46,430 nucleotides of DNA from Algibacter_G agarivorans (GTDB taxonomy: Bacteria > Bacteroidota > Bacteroidia > Flavobacteriales > Flavobacteriaceae), in contig NZ_BAABJJ010000033.1 of NCBI RefSeq assembly GCF_039543245.1, forward strand, positions 1-46,430. The letters are read 5' to 3'. Position 1 is the stretch's first letter. Each line of letters begins with the position of its first letter. The position numbers were made by a program, and so were the translations under genes. Shown in pieces: positions 1 to 8,462 of the stretch. The notes under the pieces were generated by a model. It was given only the letters and a program-made list of their open reading frames with translations. It had not been told where the DNA came from and ran no database searches.

Positions 1-70
1 TGAAGAAATATGAATAATACTCCAATCCTTTTTAAAAATGAATAGTTTTTGGACTTACTTCTGAAAGTGC

Positions 71-86
71 CTTTTCAGACAGCCTC
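71..86. repeat. Half-copy of a dispersed inverted-repeat arm
   Basis: The 16-nt sequence CTTTTCAGACAGCCTC occurs here and again at 7082-7097, where it is the right arm of a complete nested inverted repeat downstream of queE. The matching left arm would lie outside the window. It sits downstream of rluF (minus strand), the same sort of position as the copy between queE and the DUF2911 gene, which suggests a dispersed gene-end repeat. Confidence 0.6.
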
Positions 87-125
87 ATTTTTATTTTTGA
101 GAGCCGTACAAAAAAGCAGGTCCGC

Positions 126-881
126 TTAACGTTTAGGTCTTTTATTGCTCATGAAGGTTTTTGTGGAGTCTTCTAAAAGGTTATTCAATTCCTTGAACTC
201 TTCTTTAGTCAATTCACGATATTGACCAACTGGCATATCCAACTTAACATTCATAATTCTTACCCGCTTCAGCGTTTCAACTTCATAAGTTAAGTATTCG
301 CACATGCGTCTAATTTGTCTGTTTAAACCTTGGGTTAAAATAATACTGAAGGTATATGAGTTTATCTTTTTAACAACACATTTTTTTGTTGTTTTTCCTA
401 ACTCTTCTAAGATTATCCCGCCAGACATGCGCTTAAGAAAAGTTTGCGAAATAGGTTTGTCTACGGTAACAATATATTCTTTTTCGTGATTATTACTAGC
501 ACGAAGAATTTTGTTTACAATATCGCCATCATCTGTTAAAAGGATCAAGCCTTCGCTAGGTTTATCAAGTCTTCCAATTGGGAAAATACGTTTTGGGTAA
601 TTTAAGAAATCAATGATATTGTCTTTTTCTACGGAAGTGTCAGTAGTGCAAACAATACCAACAGGTTTATTAAAAGCAAGGTAGACAAAAGATGTTTTGG
701 TATTCTTTATTTCTTCACCATCAACTGCAACCACATCATTAGGTGCTAATTTTGTTCCCATTTCAGGTATAACGCCGTTTATGGTTACTCTACCAGCTTC
801 AATAAGTTTGTCTGCTTCTCTTCGTGAGCAATACCCCACTTCACTTAAAAATTTATTGATGCGCTTTAATTGTACTTCCAT
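126..881 (-). CDS. rluF: 23S rRNA pseudouridine synthase, RluF-like
   Basis: Converts a uridine of large-subunit rRNA to pseudouridine; the closest family I recognise is RluF, which modifies position 2604 in E. coli. An S4 RNA-binding domain covers residues 4-52 (RINKFLSEVGYCSRREAD), followed by the RsuA/RluB/E/F catalytic domain with GRLDKPSEGL, whose Asp (about residue 106) is the expected catalytic nucleophile. NKILRASNNHEKEY and GLNRQIRRM are family motifs close to RluF. The length of 251 aa is normal without the basic C-terminal tail of the E. coli protein. The ATG at 881 is chosen over an in-frame TTG at 896 because the conserved S4 domain starts directly after it. A TAnnTTTG promoter element ends five bases before the ATG, so the message may be nearly leaderless. 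Confidence 0.92.
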   Translation of the reverse strand: MEVQLKRINKFLSEVGYCSRREADKLIEAGRVTINGVIPEMGTKLAPNDVVAVDGEEIKNTKTSFVYLAFNKPVGIVCTTDTSVEKDNIIDFLNYPKRIFPIGRLDKPSEGLILLTDDGDIVNKILRASNNHEKEYIVTVDKPISQTFLKRMSGGIILEELGKTTKKCVVKKINSYTFSIILTQGLNRQIRRMCEYLTYEVETLKRVRIMNVKLDMPVGQYRELTKEEFKELNNLLEDSTKTFMSNKRPKR

Positions 882-885
882 GGTG

Positions 886-893
886 CAAAAATA
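886..893 (-). promoter_or_regulatory. Bacteroidota -7 element of rluF
   Basis: The minus strand reads TATTTTTG, a full match to TAnnTTTG, only 4-5 bases before the rluF ATG. I found no TTG at the ideal spacing upstream. The proximity implies a very short or absent 5' leader. Confidence 0.45.
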
Positions 894-946
894 CAATAAT
901 CTTATACCAAATAAACATCAAAATAACTGAATAAATTCATTTGGTA

Positions 947-1774
947 TTAAACGTTTATAAAGTCTAAAACATGTTGATAAACTTTATCTGATTTAAGACC
1001 ATGACCTAGTCCTATCGTTTTTATCAGTTTAGCATCTTTATAGTGTTTCGAAATTTCTAAGGCATCTCGATAAGATATAATTCTATCTTTTTTGTCGTGA
1101 ATGATGAGCCCTTTAAATGGAATGTTTTTAAATAAATTTTCTGTGGTAAAATATTCTGATAAATGGTCGTAGCGTTTTAAGTAATATTGATTCATAGCAT
1201 CAAAAACCTTTTTATTGTAACTCATCATGTCAACATAGTTGTCTAAAAGTCTAATTAAACTAGATGGAGCGCCCAATAACACCAACTTATTAACCGATGG
1301 GAAGTTGTGTTTTTGTGTAGAAATAGCAGATGAAGTACCACCTATTGAATGCCCCACAATAATATTGGCTTCATATTTTTTGATGACGACATGCAAGCAT
1401 TCCGAATATAATAAGGCATTGAACACTTTGCTTCCGGAATTGCCATGAGCTGGTGCATCTAGAGCGATTACGTTATAATCAAATGCTCTGAGTTGGTCAA
1501 TTAAATCTTTCCATCTATAGGCGTTGCTTTCCCACCCGTGTGCTAATAAAACGGTATCCTTTTTCCCATTCCAACGATATGTTTTTAAGGTGAAATCATT
1601 ATAGGTTACATCTTCTTGAATAGACGTGTTAAGGTAGTTTACTTCGTCTTCAGTACGTTTTTCCTTTTTAGGTGTTGAAAATAGTTTTACTGCTATTTTA
1701 GTAGCATAATGAATCGAAAAATGACTTATAAAGTTTATTGTAGAGCCAGCAATTTTTGGAAGATAGTTACTCAT
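947..1774 (-). CDS. Alpha/beta hydrolase
   Basis: A serine hydrolase of the alpha/beta fold, 275 aa, substrate unknown. The oxyanion-hole motif HGW is at residues 79-81, the nucleophile elbow GHSIGG puts Ser at about 143, and the acid and base of the triad are probably Asp 230 (HDKKDR) and His 258 (GLGHG). The N-terminal ~60 residues are hydrophobic or amphipathic and could be a membrane association or a lid; there is no clear cleavable signal. The ATG directly follows the stop codon of the upstream cupin gene with no spacer, so the two are co-transcribed and probably translationally coupled. The family covers esterases, lysophospholipases and acyl hydrolases; sequence alone does not choose among them. 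Confidence 0.85.
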   Translation of the reverse strand: MSNYLPKIAGSTINFISHFSIHYATKIAVKLFSTPKKEKRTEDEVNYLNTSIQEDVTYNDFTLKTYRWNGKKDTVLLAHGWESNAYRWKDLIDQLRAFDYNVIALDAPAHGNSGSKVFNALLYSECLHVVIKKYEANIIVGHSIGGTSSAISTQKHNFPSVNKLVLLGAPSSLIRLLDNYVDMMSYNKKVFDAMNQYYLKRYDHLSEYFTTENLFKNIPFKGLIIHDKKDRIISYRDALEISKHYKDAKLIKTIGLGHGLKSDKVYQHVLDFINV

Positions 1775-2143
1775 TTAATCTTCTCTGTTAACTAAATCCA
1801 AAGAGAAAGCTGGTGTGCAAATTGCAATATATTCGCATACTTCGGTAAACGGATTGGAATATTGAACTCTGGTATGTCTTTCAATTTTTATAGATTGCCC
1901 AGCTTCTAAAACAACTTGTTCTCCTTCTATAATGAATTGTTTTTTGCCTTTTATAATAAATGTAAATTCATCGAATTCTGGGGTTTGAAAAGGTTCGCTC
2001 CAACCAGCAGGAGCTATCATATGAGCAATACTTATTTCTGAATTTCCATCGGTGGTGTTTCCAAAGTGTTCTTTGATTATTTTTCCATCTGTTGTTGGAA
2101 CAACAAATGGATTGTTTTGAATAATATATTTTTTTTGAGTCAC
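1775..2143 (-). CDS. Small cupin-domain protein
   Basis: A single-domain cupin of 122 aa, a small beta-barrel likely to bind a metal or small ligand. Visible cupin features are the segment around GWSEPFQTPEFDEFTFIIKG (residues ~47-66), with acidic residues where the first metal-binding motif lies, and the beta-strand VVLEAGQSIKIERHTRVQYSNP (residues ~77-98), the second motif, with one His. The start is GTG, since the first in-frame ATG (residue 42) would remove the first conserved strands. It lies immediately upstream of the hydrolase gene with no gap. The function could be enzymatic (dioxygenase or isomerase) or simply ligand binding; I cannot decide. Confidence 0.8.
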   Translation of the reverse strand: MTQKKYIIQNNPFVVPTTDGKIIKEHFGNTTDGNSEISIAHMIAPAGWSEPFQTPEFDEFTFIIKGKKQFIIEGEQVVLEAGQSIKIERHTRVQYSNPFTEVCEYIAICTPAFSLDLVNRED

Positions 2144-2166
2144 AATTTTTAATTTTTATTCTAACT

Positions 2167-3138
2167 TTATTTCATTGGTTTTTTCTTTATCATCCCGCCT
2201 TTTAAATCTTTTACTACACCCATAATTATGAAAGCCTTTTTGTCTATTTTGTCAATTTCAGTTTGAAGTTTAGCAATTTCTAATCTAGTGATAACGGTGT
2301 AAATAATATCTTTATCATAACTTTCACCTGAAGTGCCATAACCACCTTTACCAGCATAAATAGTGCAAGCACGTCTCAGTTTTTTAGTAAGCATAAATCT
2401 TAATTCTTCATGTTTATTAGAGATAATAGTGACACCAATATATTCTTCAACACCATCAACAACAAAATCTACAGTTTTGGCGGCTGCTAAATACGTTAAG
2501 ATAGCGTAAAGTGCAACTTCAATAGATAATACATAAGCACCTACTGAAAATATTACTAGATTAATAAGAAACAAAACATCACCAATTGTTAGTGATAGTT
2601 TTCTACTTAAAAAAATGGCTAAAACTTCTGTGCCATCAATAACACTTCCTCCTCTCATAGATAGTCCTATTCCAGAGCCTAAAAAGAATCCACCAAAAAT
2701 GGCAATTAAAAGTTTGTCTTCGGTTATTGTTGGATAGTTAACAAAGTGAACAACGATTGCTAAAAGTGTAATGGCAACAATGCTTTTGATGGCAAATTTT
2801 TTACCAATAGTTCTTGAAGCTAGAATTACAAAAGGAAGGTTTATAATAATTAATAACCAGCCTAGGTTCAAACTTGTAGTATGTTCTAACAATAAAGAAA
2901 TACCTGTAGCTCCACCATCAATAAAATGATTTGGTAATAAAAATCCTTTTAAGCCAAATCCTGCTGAAAACACACCAATAATTATATAAATATATTCTTT
3001 TATAGCATGAGAAACTTCTACTTCATACGTGCGTACTAAAGGCTCTATTTGTTTTTTTGTTACAGGCGTATTGACTTGTTTTTTCTCAAGTTTTTTGCGG
3101 GCAACATCTATTAATATTTTTGATATGAATGGGTTCAT
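2167..3138 (-). CDS. YitT family membrane protein (DUF161/DUF2179)
   Basis: An integral inner-membrane protein of 323 aa. After a charged N-terminal stretch (residues 1-45) come about six hydrophobic segments between residues 47 and 225, with family motifs GFLLPNHFIDGGATGISLLL and GGSVIDGTEVLA, followed by a soluble C-terminal DUF2179 domain (about 230-310, beginning EEYIGVTIISNKHEELR). This is the standard YitT architecture; the N-terminal basic extension of ~45 residues is longer than in Bacillus relatives. The biochemical role of the family is not settled. It starts 9 bp after the stop of the upstream lipoprotein gene on the same strand, so the two probably share a transcript. Confidence 0.88.
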   Translation of the reverse strand: MNPFISKILIDVARKKLEKKQVNTPVTKKQIEPLVRTYEVEVSHAIKEYIYIIIGVFSAGFGLKGFLLPNHFIDGGATGISLLLEHTTSLNLGWLLIIINLPFVILASRTIGKKFAIKSIVAITLLAIVVHFVNYPTITEDKLLIAIFGGFFLGSGIGLSMRGGSVIDGTEVLAIFLSRKLSLTIGDVLFLINLVIFSVGAYVLSIEVALYAILTYLAAAKTVDFVVDGVEEYIGVTIISNKHEELRFMLTKKLRRACTIYAGKGGYGTSGESYDKDIIYTVITRLEIAKLQTEIDKIDKKAFIIMGVVKDLKGGMIKKKPMK

Positions 3139-3147
3139 TTAGTTTTT

Positions 3148-3705
3148 TTAATGGTTCCAATTGATAAAAAAGTATTTCACTTTGGCATTATCCGGAATAT
3201 GAGTGGGTTCAAACTTTAAATCCATATCAAACCTTAAGTTTGCAGGAAGTTCTTTTTTGTCAATAGTAAAACTAGCATTTATATCATCTACAGCAATGAC
3301 GATAGAATTGATTATGTTGCTTATTCTAGATATTTTGTGTTGGTCTTTTATGTCTTTAAAAGTGCTTATAGTTGAAATGTTTTTTTCTGTTTTATATCGG
3401 GCATCAAGAAGCCTGACACTCCCTATTGTAGATGTTGAATCTAAGGCCTGTTTTGGTGTTAAGGTTAGTAGTTTTTTGCCGCCCTTTTCAAAAATTTCTA
3501 TATTATTAATATTGCCAGTAAACTCATCACCACTAATAAATTTAACGATAGAATCGTTTGTGTATATATTTTTTAAATCTTTAACTTGAGTTGAATCTGT
3601 TAATAAACCTATATGTTGGTTGCCAATTTCAAAAGGATTTTTGGTTTTGTTGCAACTAGTAAAAAGAAAAGTAATAATAATGAGGCTGAAAAATGATTTA
3701 TACAT
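3148..3705 (-). CDS. Hypothetical lipoprotein
   Basis: A 185-aa protein I do not recognise. A signal peptide of ~17 residues ends in the lipobox FTSC, so it should be lipidated and sit on the periplasmic side of a membrane. The mature part looks like alternating beta strands and short helices, with no Cys apart from the lipid anchor and no catalytic motif I can name. GGKKLLTLTPKQALDSTSTI and SIVIAVDDINASFTIDKKEL are candidate conserved blocks. It lies 9 bp upstream of the YitT gene and downstream of the HerA-like ATPase on the same strand, with a 108-bp gap to the latter. Confidence 0.7.
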   Translation of the reverse strand: MYKSFFSLIIITFLFTSCNKTKNPFEIGNQHIGLLTDSTQVKDLKNIYTNDSIVKFISGDEFTGNINNIEIFEKGGKKLLTLTPKQALDSTSTIGSVRLLDARYKTEKNISTISTFKDIKDQHKISRISNIINSIVIAVDDINASFTIDKKELPANLRFDMDLKFEPTHIPDNAKVKYFFINWNH

Positions 3706-3813
3706 AAATTAAATAGGTTTTATTTTTTTGATTTTTTTCTATTGATTGTAAAGAAAGTGGTTTCTTTAGAATAATGGTTGTGATTCATGAATTAATAAAT
3801 GTCGATTAGCGAC

Positions 3814-5355
3814 CTATCTTTTCATCACTTTGGTTAAAATGCCAAAAACGCTTCTTATAAATGTGGCACTGGTTAATACTTTAACAATTGGATTCATTCT
3901 AGTGCTTTTTGCTCTAGAACGCGTTGCTCGTTTTTTAGATTCCGCTTTTTCAAGTGCTTCTTGTTCTTTTCGTGCTTTTTCTTTGGCTTCATCAGCCTCA
4001 GCTTGTTTTATTTTTTCATTAAGCATTTCATAAGCACTTTCTCTATCAATGGTTTCATTGTATTTTTTTACCATTTTAGATTTTGAAAGAAGTGTGCTTA
4101 ATTCAACCTCAGTTAACACATCCATTCTACTCATAGGTGCGCGCATCATGGTAGCGGCCAATGGAGTAGGGCGCCCTTTTTCATCCAATGCAGATACTAG
4201 AGCTTCTCCAATTCCTAAAGATGTTAATACGTCTGCAGTATCATAATACTCAGAATCCGGATAGTTTTGAGCCGTTAATTTAATAGCTTTTCTATCTTTT
4301 GCTGTAAATGCTCTTAAGGCATGCTGAATTTTTAAACCGAGTTGCCCTAAAATAGCTTCTGGAACATCGGTTGGGTTTTGGGTTACAAAATATAAACCAA
4401 CACCTTTACTTCGTATCAATTTTACAATACTTTCAATTTGGTTTAAAAGCGCTTTTGAAGCTTCGTTGAAAATTAAATGCGCTTCATCAATAAACATGAT
4501 GAGCTCTGGCCTGTCGCTATCACCTTGTTCAGGGAATGTGGAATAGATTTCAGCTAATAAGCTTAACATAAATGTTGAAAATAATTTTGGTCTATCTTGA
4601 ATGTCTGTTAATCTCAGAATATTTATATAACCACGACCGTCATCATCTACGCGCAATAAATCATCAACATCAAAAGAGGTTTCTCCAAAAAACAATTCAG
4701 CGTCTTGTTGTTCTAACTCTATAACCTTTCTTAAAATAGCACCTGTTGACGCCGTTGAAATTCTACCATAAGCTTCGGTAAATTCTTGTTTGCCTTCATT
4801 TGTTGCATATTGTAATATTTTTTTAAAATCTTTTAAATCTAGAATTGGCATTTTGTTATCATCGCAATACTGAAATATGACGGCAACAACACCAGATTGT
4901 GTTTCAGATAGATCTAAAATCCTCGATAATAATACAGGGCCAAATTCGCTAACCGTAGCGCGTAATCTTACACCATCTTGTTCAGAAAGTGTTAATATTT
5001 CAACAGGAAAGGATTTTGCTTCAAACGGAAGTCCTATTTTTTCGTGGCGTTCATCAATTTTTGGATGTCCAGGACTTGGTTGTGCCAGACCACTTAAATC
5101 GCCTTTTATATCCATTAATAAAACCGGAATGCCTTTATCGCTTAAATTTTCAGCTAAAACTTGTAAGGATTTTGTTTTTCCTGTTCCCGTAGCACCAGCA
5201 ATTAAACCATGGCGATTCATGGTTTTTAAAGGGATTTTTACGTGAGCGCCTGTAACGGTTTCTTCATCTAACATGGCAGCGCCAATGGGTATAAAATCGC
5301 CTTTAGTTGTATTGCCTTCGGTTATGTATTTAAAAAACGTCTCTTTAGTGCTCAT
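3814..5355 (-). CDS. HerA-like ATPase, DUF853/YjgR family
   Basis: A hexameric AAA+-like/HerA-type ATPase of 513 aa. The Walker A motif GATGTGKT is at residues 54-61, MDIKGDLSGL follows at ~81-90, and the Walker B motif LIMFIDEAHL with catalytic DE is at ~290-291. The segment GVGLYFVTQNPTDVPEAILG is a sensor region typical of the DUF853 group. Residues ~435-485 are a charged coiled coil with a basic stretch (KKRATRSRAKST). The cellular role of this family is not established; related HerA proteins pair with the nuclease NurA in archaea or with other effectors, but no nuclease gene lies nearby. The gene stands alone, with the next upstream gene 278 bp from its start. Confidence 0.9.
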   Translation of the reverse strand: MSTKETFFKYITEGNTTKGDFIPIGAAMLDEETVTGAHVKIPLKTMNRHGLIAGATGTGKTKSLQVLAENLSDKGIPVLLMDIKGDLSGLAQPSPGHPKIDERHEKIGLPFEAKSFPVEILTLSEQDGVRLRATVSEFGPVLLSRILDLSETQSGVVAVIFQYCDDNKMPILDLKDFKKILQYATNEGKQEFTEAYGRISTASTGAILRKVIELEQQDAELFFGETSFDVDDLLRVDDDGRGYINILRLTDIQDRPKLFSTFMLSLLAEIYSTFPEQGDSDRPELIMFIDEAHLIFNEASKALLNQIESIVKLIRSKGVGLYFVTQNPTDVPEAILGQLGLKIQHALRAFTAKDRKAIKLTAQNYPDSEYYDTADVLTSLGIGEALVSALDEKGRPTPLAATMMRAPMSRMDVLTEVELSTLLSKSKMVKKYNETIDRESAYEMLNEKIKQAEADEAKEKARKEQEALEKAESKKRATRSRAKSTRMNPIVKVLTSATFIRSVFGILTKVMKR

Positions 5356-5423
5356 CTATGCTAGAATTTTGCATAAAAATACAGGAAAAATGAAGAAAAA
5401 AAAAATGGTGCTTTAGTGGATAA

Positions 5424-6146
5424 TTATTTTATTCTTTCAATATAAATATTAGAAGTACCAATGCTTCTAAAAACAGCAGGTGCAGAATTTCCGCCTCTTT
5501 TGGTTTGTACACTAATGGTTTGTCCTGCCGTTATATTGAAAACCTCAGTAACGTGCAGAGAGGCTTCTACATGACCATTGGAATGTCGTACATAGCCGGT
5601 GTTTCCGATAGCGCCTGTTGGTGTGCCGTTTATGGCTATTTGCGCTTCTACAGAAACACGTAGATCAGAATTATTGGCAATGGTAGGTACTATATAAGCA
5701 ATGTTAGCAGTGATTTTATATCTGCCTGTAGTATTTATAGTCATGGTATTGCCTAATAGGTTGTATAAAGTGGTATCGTCGTTCCAATCTAGAGATCCAA
5801 AAATAGGAATGTTGGTATAGGCTGCTGAGTTAATATTGGTGGCTGTATTGGTATTGCTATATTTTACAGAGCTACCATGTGAGATCTTACTCCAATCGGG
5901 AGTTGCTGGAACACTACAGTTAAACTGAAATTCATTCAAGTCAGAGTTATATACCATTAAACCAGTTGCAGGACTAACCATATTACTAATTTGTAAAGTC
6001 GTTAATCTGGGTATTAAAATACCTTGGCTATCTGATTTAATTTCCAATATGGATGAAGGGTCTGGATTAGTTGTACCAATTCCAACTTGTGAAAAAATAT
6101 AGCCGTGACTAAGAGCCATAGCTATAAGCAATATTTTTTTTAACAT
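5424..6146 (-). CDS. Secreted VGIGTTNP-type protein with jelly-roll-like C-terminus
   Basis: A secreted protein of 240 aa. Residues 1-20 form a signal peptide; the mature protein starts with QVGIGTTNPDPSSILEIKS, then GILIPRLTTLQIS and PATGLMVYNSD, a repeat-like opening common in flavobacterial surface or fibre proteins. The rest (about 100-240) is beta-rich with GRYKITANIAYIV and NITAGQTISVQTKRGGN, which resembles a C1q/TNF-like jelly roll; that reading is by pattern only. The ATG at 6146 is chosen because it begins the signal peptide; an in-frame TTG at 6215 would add a non-signal extension. No type IX secretion C-terminal domain is evident. The role may be adhesion or oligomeric surface structure. 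Confidence 0.72.
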   Translation of the reverse strand: MLKKILLIAMALSHGYIFSQVGIGTTNPDPSSILEIKSDSQGILIPRLTTLQISNMVSPATGLMVYNSDLNEFQFNCSVPATPDWSKISHGSSVKYSNTNTATNINSAAYTNIPIFGSLDWNDDTTLYNLLGNTMTINTTGRYKITANIAYIVPTIANNSDLRVSVEAQIAINGTPTGAIGNTGYVRHSNGHVEASLHVTEVFNITAGQTISVQTKRGGNSAPAVFRSIGTSNIYIERIK

Positions 6147-6307
6147 CTTGAGAGAAATTTGAAAAAACAATTTACATTTATCGGTCAAATGTACTAAAAA
6201 TAAGTTGAAGTGCAAATTATGGCGCTGAAATGTTTGAAAATGTGAAAAATCAAATTATTTATACGCAGCATTTTTGTTTTATTTAGTTAAGTCTCTTTAA
6301 ATAGATG

Positions 6308-6315
6308 TACATTTG
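6308..6315 (+). promoter_or_regulatory. Bacteroidota -7 element of queE
   Basis: TACATTTG matches TAnnTTTG and ends 17 bases before the queE ATG. No TTG is found at the ideal -33 spacing, so the match is to the -7 box only. Confidence 0.4.
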
Positions 6316-6332
6316 TTTCCTAATTTTTTTAG

Positions 6333-6962
6333 ATGAATCAAGAGGTTTTAGCATTGGTTGAAAAAGGTGAAATGTTACCTTTAATGGAAGAGTTTTATAC
6401 GATTCAAGGTGAAGGCTTCCATAAAGGGACTGCAGCGTATTTTGTGCGCATTGGTGGTTGCGATGTGGGGTGCCATTGGTGCGATGTTAAGGAAAGTTGG
6501 AATGCCAAATTACACCCACCAACAGAAATCTCAAAAATTGTAGAAAACGCTAAAAAATATAGCGATACCATTGTGGTAACAGGAGGAGAACCGCTAACTT
6601 GGGATATGACTGCGTTAACGTCTCAACTAAAAGCTGTAGGTCTTCAAGTGCATATTGAAACCTCAGGAGCATATAAACTTACAGGGGTTTGGGATTGGAT
6701 TTGTTTATCTCCAAAAAAAATGAAATTGCCTACCCAAGAAGTTTATGATAAAGCCGATGAACTTAAAATGATTATCTACAATAGAGATGACTTCCGCTTT
6801 GCGGAAGAACAAGCAGCTAAAGTTAATAAAAACTGTATTTTGTATTTGCAACCAGAATGGAGTAAACGCGATAAAGTAGTTCCTGAAATTGTGGATTACG
6901 TCATGGCTAATCCAAAATGGAAAGTGTCTTTACAAACGCATAAGTATTTAAATATTCCTTAA
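6333..6962 (+). CDS. queE: 7-carboxy-7-deazaguanine synthase
   Basis: Radical-SAM enzyme of the queuosine pathway: it converts 6-carboxy-tetrahydropterin to 7-carboxy-7-deazaguanine, releasing ammonia. The cluster-binding cysteines C43, C47 and C50 (GGCDVGCHWCD) follow the C-x3-C-x2-C pattern, the substrate region FYTIQGEGFHKGTAAYFVRI precedes them, and VVTGGEP follows at ~90. The length of 209 aa is normal for the compact QueE type. Neither queC nor queD is in the window. A TAnnTTTG element lies 17 bp upstream. The gene converges on the DUF2911 gene, and a long nested inverted repeat separates them. Confidence 0.95.
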   Translation: MNQEVLALVEKGEMLPLMEEFYTIQGEGFHKGTAAYFVRIGGCDVGCHWCDVKESWNAKLHPPTEISKIVENAKKYSDTIVVTGGEPLTWDMTALTSQLKAVGLQVHIETSGAYKLTGVWDWICLSPKKMKLPTQEVYDKADELKMIIYNRDDFRFAEEQAAKVNKNCILYLQPEWSKRDKVVPEIVDYVMANPKWKVSLQTHKYLNIP

Positions 6963-6965
6963 AAT

Positions 6966-7098
6966 AGAGGTTGTCTGAAAAGTTGTCCCGGTTGTCATTT
7001 TGAGCGCAGTAGAAAAAAATATAATCTTGATTTTCAATGCATTTCGACTGCGCTCAATGTGACAGTTAACTCTGAAATTGACTTTTCAGACAGCCTCT
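6966..7098. repeat. Nested inverted repeat between convergent genes
   Basis: Two inverted repeats lie one inside the other. The outer arms are 6966-6983 and 7081-7098 (17 of 18 positions pair). The inner arms are 6994-7015 and 7042-7063 (19 of 22 pair) and carry the motif TTGAGCGCAGT, a dispersed sequence in flavobacterial genomes. The whole 133-bp unit fills the space between the ends of queE and the convergent DUF2911 gene and could act as a bidirectional terminator or be a small non-coding repeat. The outer right arm recurs at 71-86. Confidence 0.75.
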
Positions 7099-7122
7099 TT
7101 AGTTTTAAAAAGTAAGTAGGAA

Positions 7123-7656
7123 CTATTCTGTAAAAGGAACAGCAACTCGAACAGTTCCCCAGCCTATGTGCATGGTGCCATCTTCAGAAAAAGCAATGGA
7201 AAAGGCTTCTAATAAATCCCCGGTGCTTACAGGAGCCGTAACTCTAACAATATCGTTAGTTTCTTTATAAGAATAGGCGCCCCAAACATTAATATCTTTA
7301 TTAAAAATAATAGTCCATTCTTTTTCACCTGGAATAGTAAAAAGCGAGTATTCTCCAGCACTAACAGCTTTCCCAGAAATTTTCAGATTCTTATATAAAG
7401 TAATATTAGCCGCTTCGTTTGCCCCAGTTCTCCATACTTTTCCGTTCGGTGCAAGCTTAGATAGCGCTCTTCCTTTAAGCTGAGGTCTACTATAAACTAT
7501 TTTTATCAGTTTGTTAGATTCCTTGTAGCTGGCAGGAAATGCAGCAGCATCCATAGGGCTTTTATCTAATTTGCTAAATTTTTGAGCGTTTACATTTGTA
7601 GTTAATAGCATAATAAATGCAAAAGCCATACTTGTAAATAAAGTTGTTTTTTTCAT
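7123..7656 (-). CDS. DUF2911 domain protein, secreted
   Basis: A 177-aa exported protein of the DUF2911 family; no biochemical function is known to me. Residues 1-24 are a signal peptide ending near NVNAQ. The mature part holds the family blocks IKIVYSRPQLKGRALSKLAP, GKVWRTGANEAANITLYKNL, AGEYSLFTIPGEKEWTIIFN and WGAYSY. Length is typical of the single-domain form. The gene is alone on its strand, convergent with queE, and followed upstream by a 333-bp gene-free stretch. Confidence 0.88.
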   Translation of the reverse strand: MKKTTLFTSMAFAFIMLLTTNVNAQKFSKLDKSPMDAAAFPASYKESNKLIKIVYSRPQLKGRALSKLAPNGKVWRTGANEAANITLYKNLKISGKAVSAGEYSLFTIPGEKEWTIIFNKDINVWGAYSYKETNDIVRVTAPVSTGDLLEAFSIAFSEDGTMHIGWGTVRVAVPFTE

Positions 7657-7989
7657 GATGAAATTTTTAATTGTTAGAATTTTTAAAGTTAAAACATAAT
7701 GGTCTTAAAGTTTTTATAAAAGTCAAAAGCGAATGTTAAAGTTTACATTTTATGGTAAATATTTATCTAAATAAAATTCGTGAATATCTCGTAAATTGGT
7801 TAAGTTTTATTTGTTGTAATCGGCTTGTAGATAGGATTTTATTATGTTCAGTAAATCGGCCTATATTGATAAGTGTCATTTTTTAAATTAAATAAATAAT
7901 TTATATTTCGCTTAAATGTCAAACACTATAAATTTACATTTTTGAAAGTAAGCAAATTAAAACAAGCAAAGATTAATGAAACTTTAAAA
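7657..7989. other. Gene-free interval between divergent genes
   Basis: This 333-bp AT-rich interval separates the divergent DUF2911 gene and Met-rich lipoprotein gene and must hold both promoters. I see a near-match to the -7 box at 7902-7909 (TATATTTC) facing the lipoprotein, but no complete TTG/TAnnTTTG pair, and no coding sequence or hairpin that I would defend. Confidence 0.5.
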
Positions 7990-7998
7990 ATGAGTATT

Positions 7999-8424
7999 AT
8001 GAAAACACTAATAATGATTATTTCAGTTTTAGGATTTATAATTTTAAGTAATTGTACCCAGAAAATAGACGTCAATAAATTGCTTGATAATTCTGAAATA
8101 AGAAGTGATATTTTTGAAGCCATTGCGAACGACCATGACCAAATGACGTTATTTATGGAATCAATACAAAGTAATAAACATGCCATGCAAATGATGCAAG
8201 GTCATTATATGATGAAGGGAAATATGATGAAAGATAGTATGATGATGCACAATATGATGGGCAACATGATGAAGAACGAAAAAATGATGGAAAAAATGAT
8301 TCAAATGATGAACAATGAAGGAATGATGAGCAATGAATGTATGCAAGCTATGAGTAAAACAATGAATGATAAGGGTATGCATATTAGTGGGATGGAAATG
8401 AACCAAGATGAAGATAATAAGTAA
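7999..8424 (+). CDS. Methionine-rich lipoprotein, possible metal binder
   Basis: A 141-aa lipoprotein: the signal peptide ends in LSNC with Cys 19 as the lipid anchor. In the 123-residue mature part I count 29 Met, mostly in pairs and triplets from about residue 63 onward (MMKGNMMKDSMMMHNMMGN), plus several His and one extra Cys. Runs of Met with His are typical of periplasmic copper(I)/silver-binding proteins, so metal sequestration is a plausible but unproven role. The start is ATG at 7999; an ATG at 7990 would add three residues. The SHOCT membrane-protein gene follows 38 bp later, so the two likely form a pair. No copper ATPase or regulator is visible nearby. The antisense His-rich open frame at 8161-8406 is a mirror of the Met codons. 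Confidence 0.75.
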   Translation: MKTLIMIISVLGFIILSNCTQKIDVNKLLDNSEIRSDIFEAIANDHDQMTLFMESIQSNKHAMQMMQGHYMMKGNMMKDSMMMHNMMGNMMKNEKMMEKMIQMMNNEGMMSNECMQAMSKTMNDKGMHISGMEMNQDEDNK

Positions 8425-8462
8425 TTATAAAGATAGTTAACAACTTAAAGATTAGTTTGATT

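Noticed and set aside
3814..5355. HerA-like ATPase as part of a phage-defence system (for example with SIR2 or NurA)
   Set aside because: No nuclease or effector gene is adjacent; the DUF853 type is usually chromosomal and stand-alone.
8161..8406. Antisense open frame rich in His (81 codons) opposite the Met-rich lipoprotein
   Set aside because: CAT and CAC codons are the mirror of ATG and GTG; the sense frame has a signal peptide, a lipobox and the right spacing to the SHOCT gene, while the antisense frame has none.
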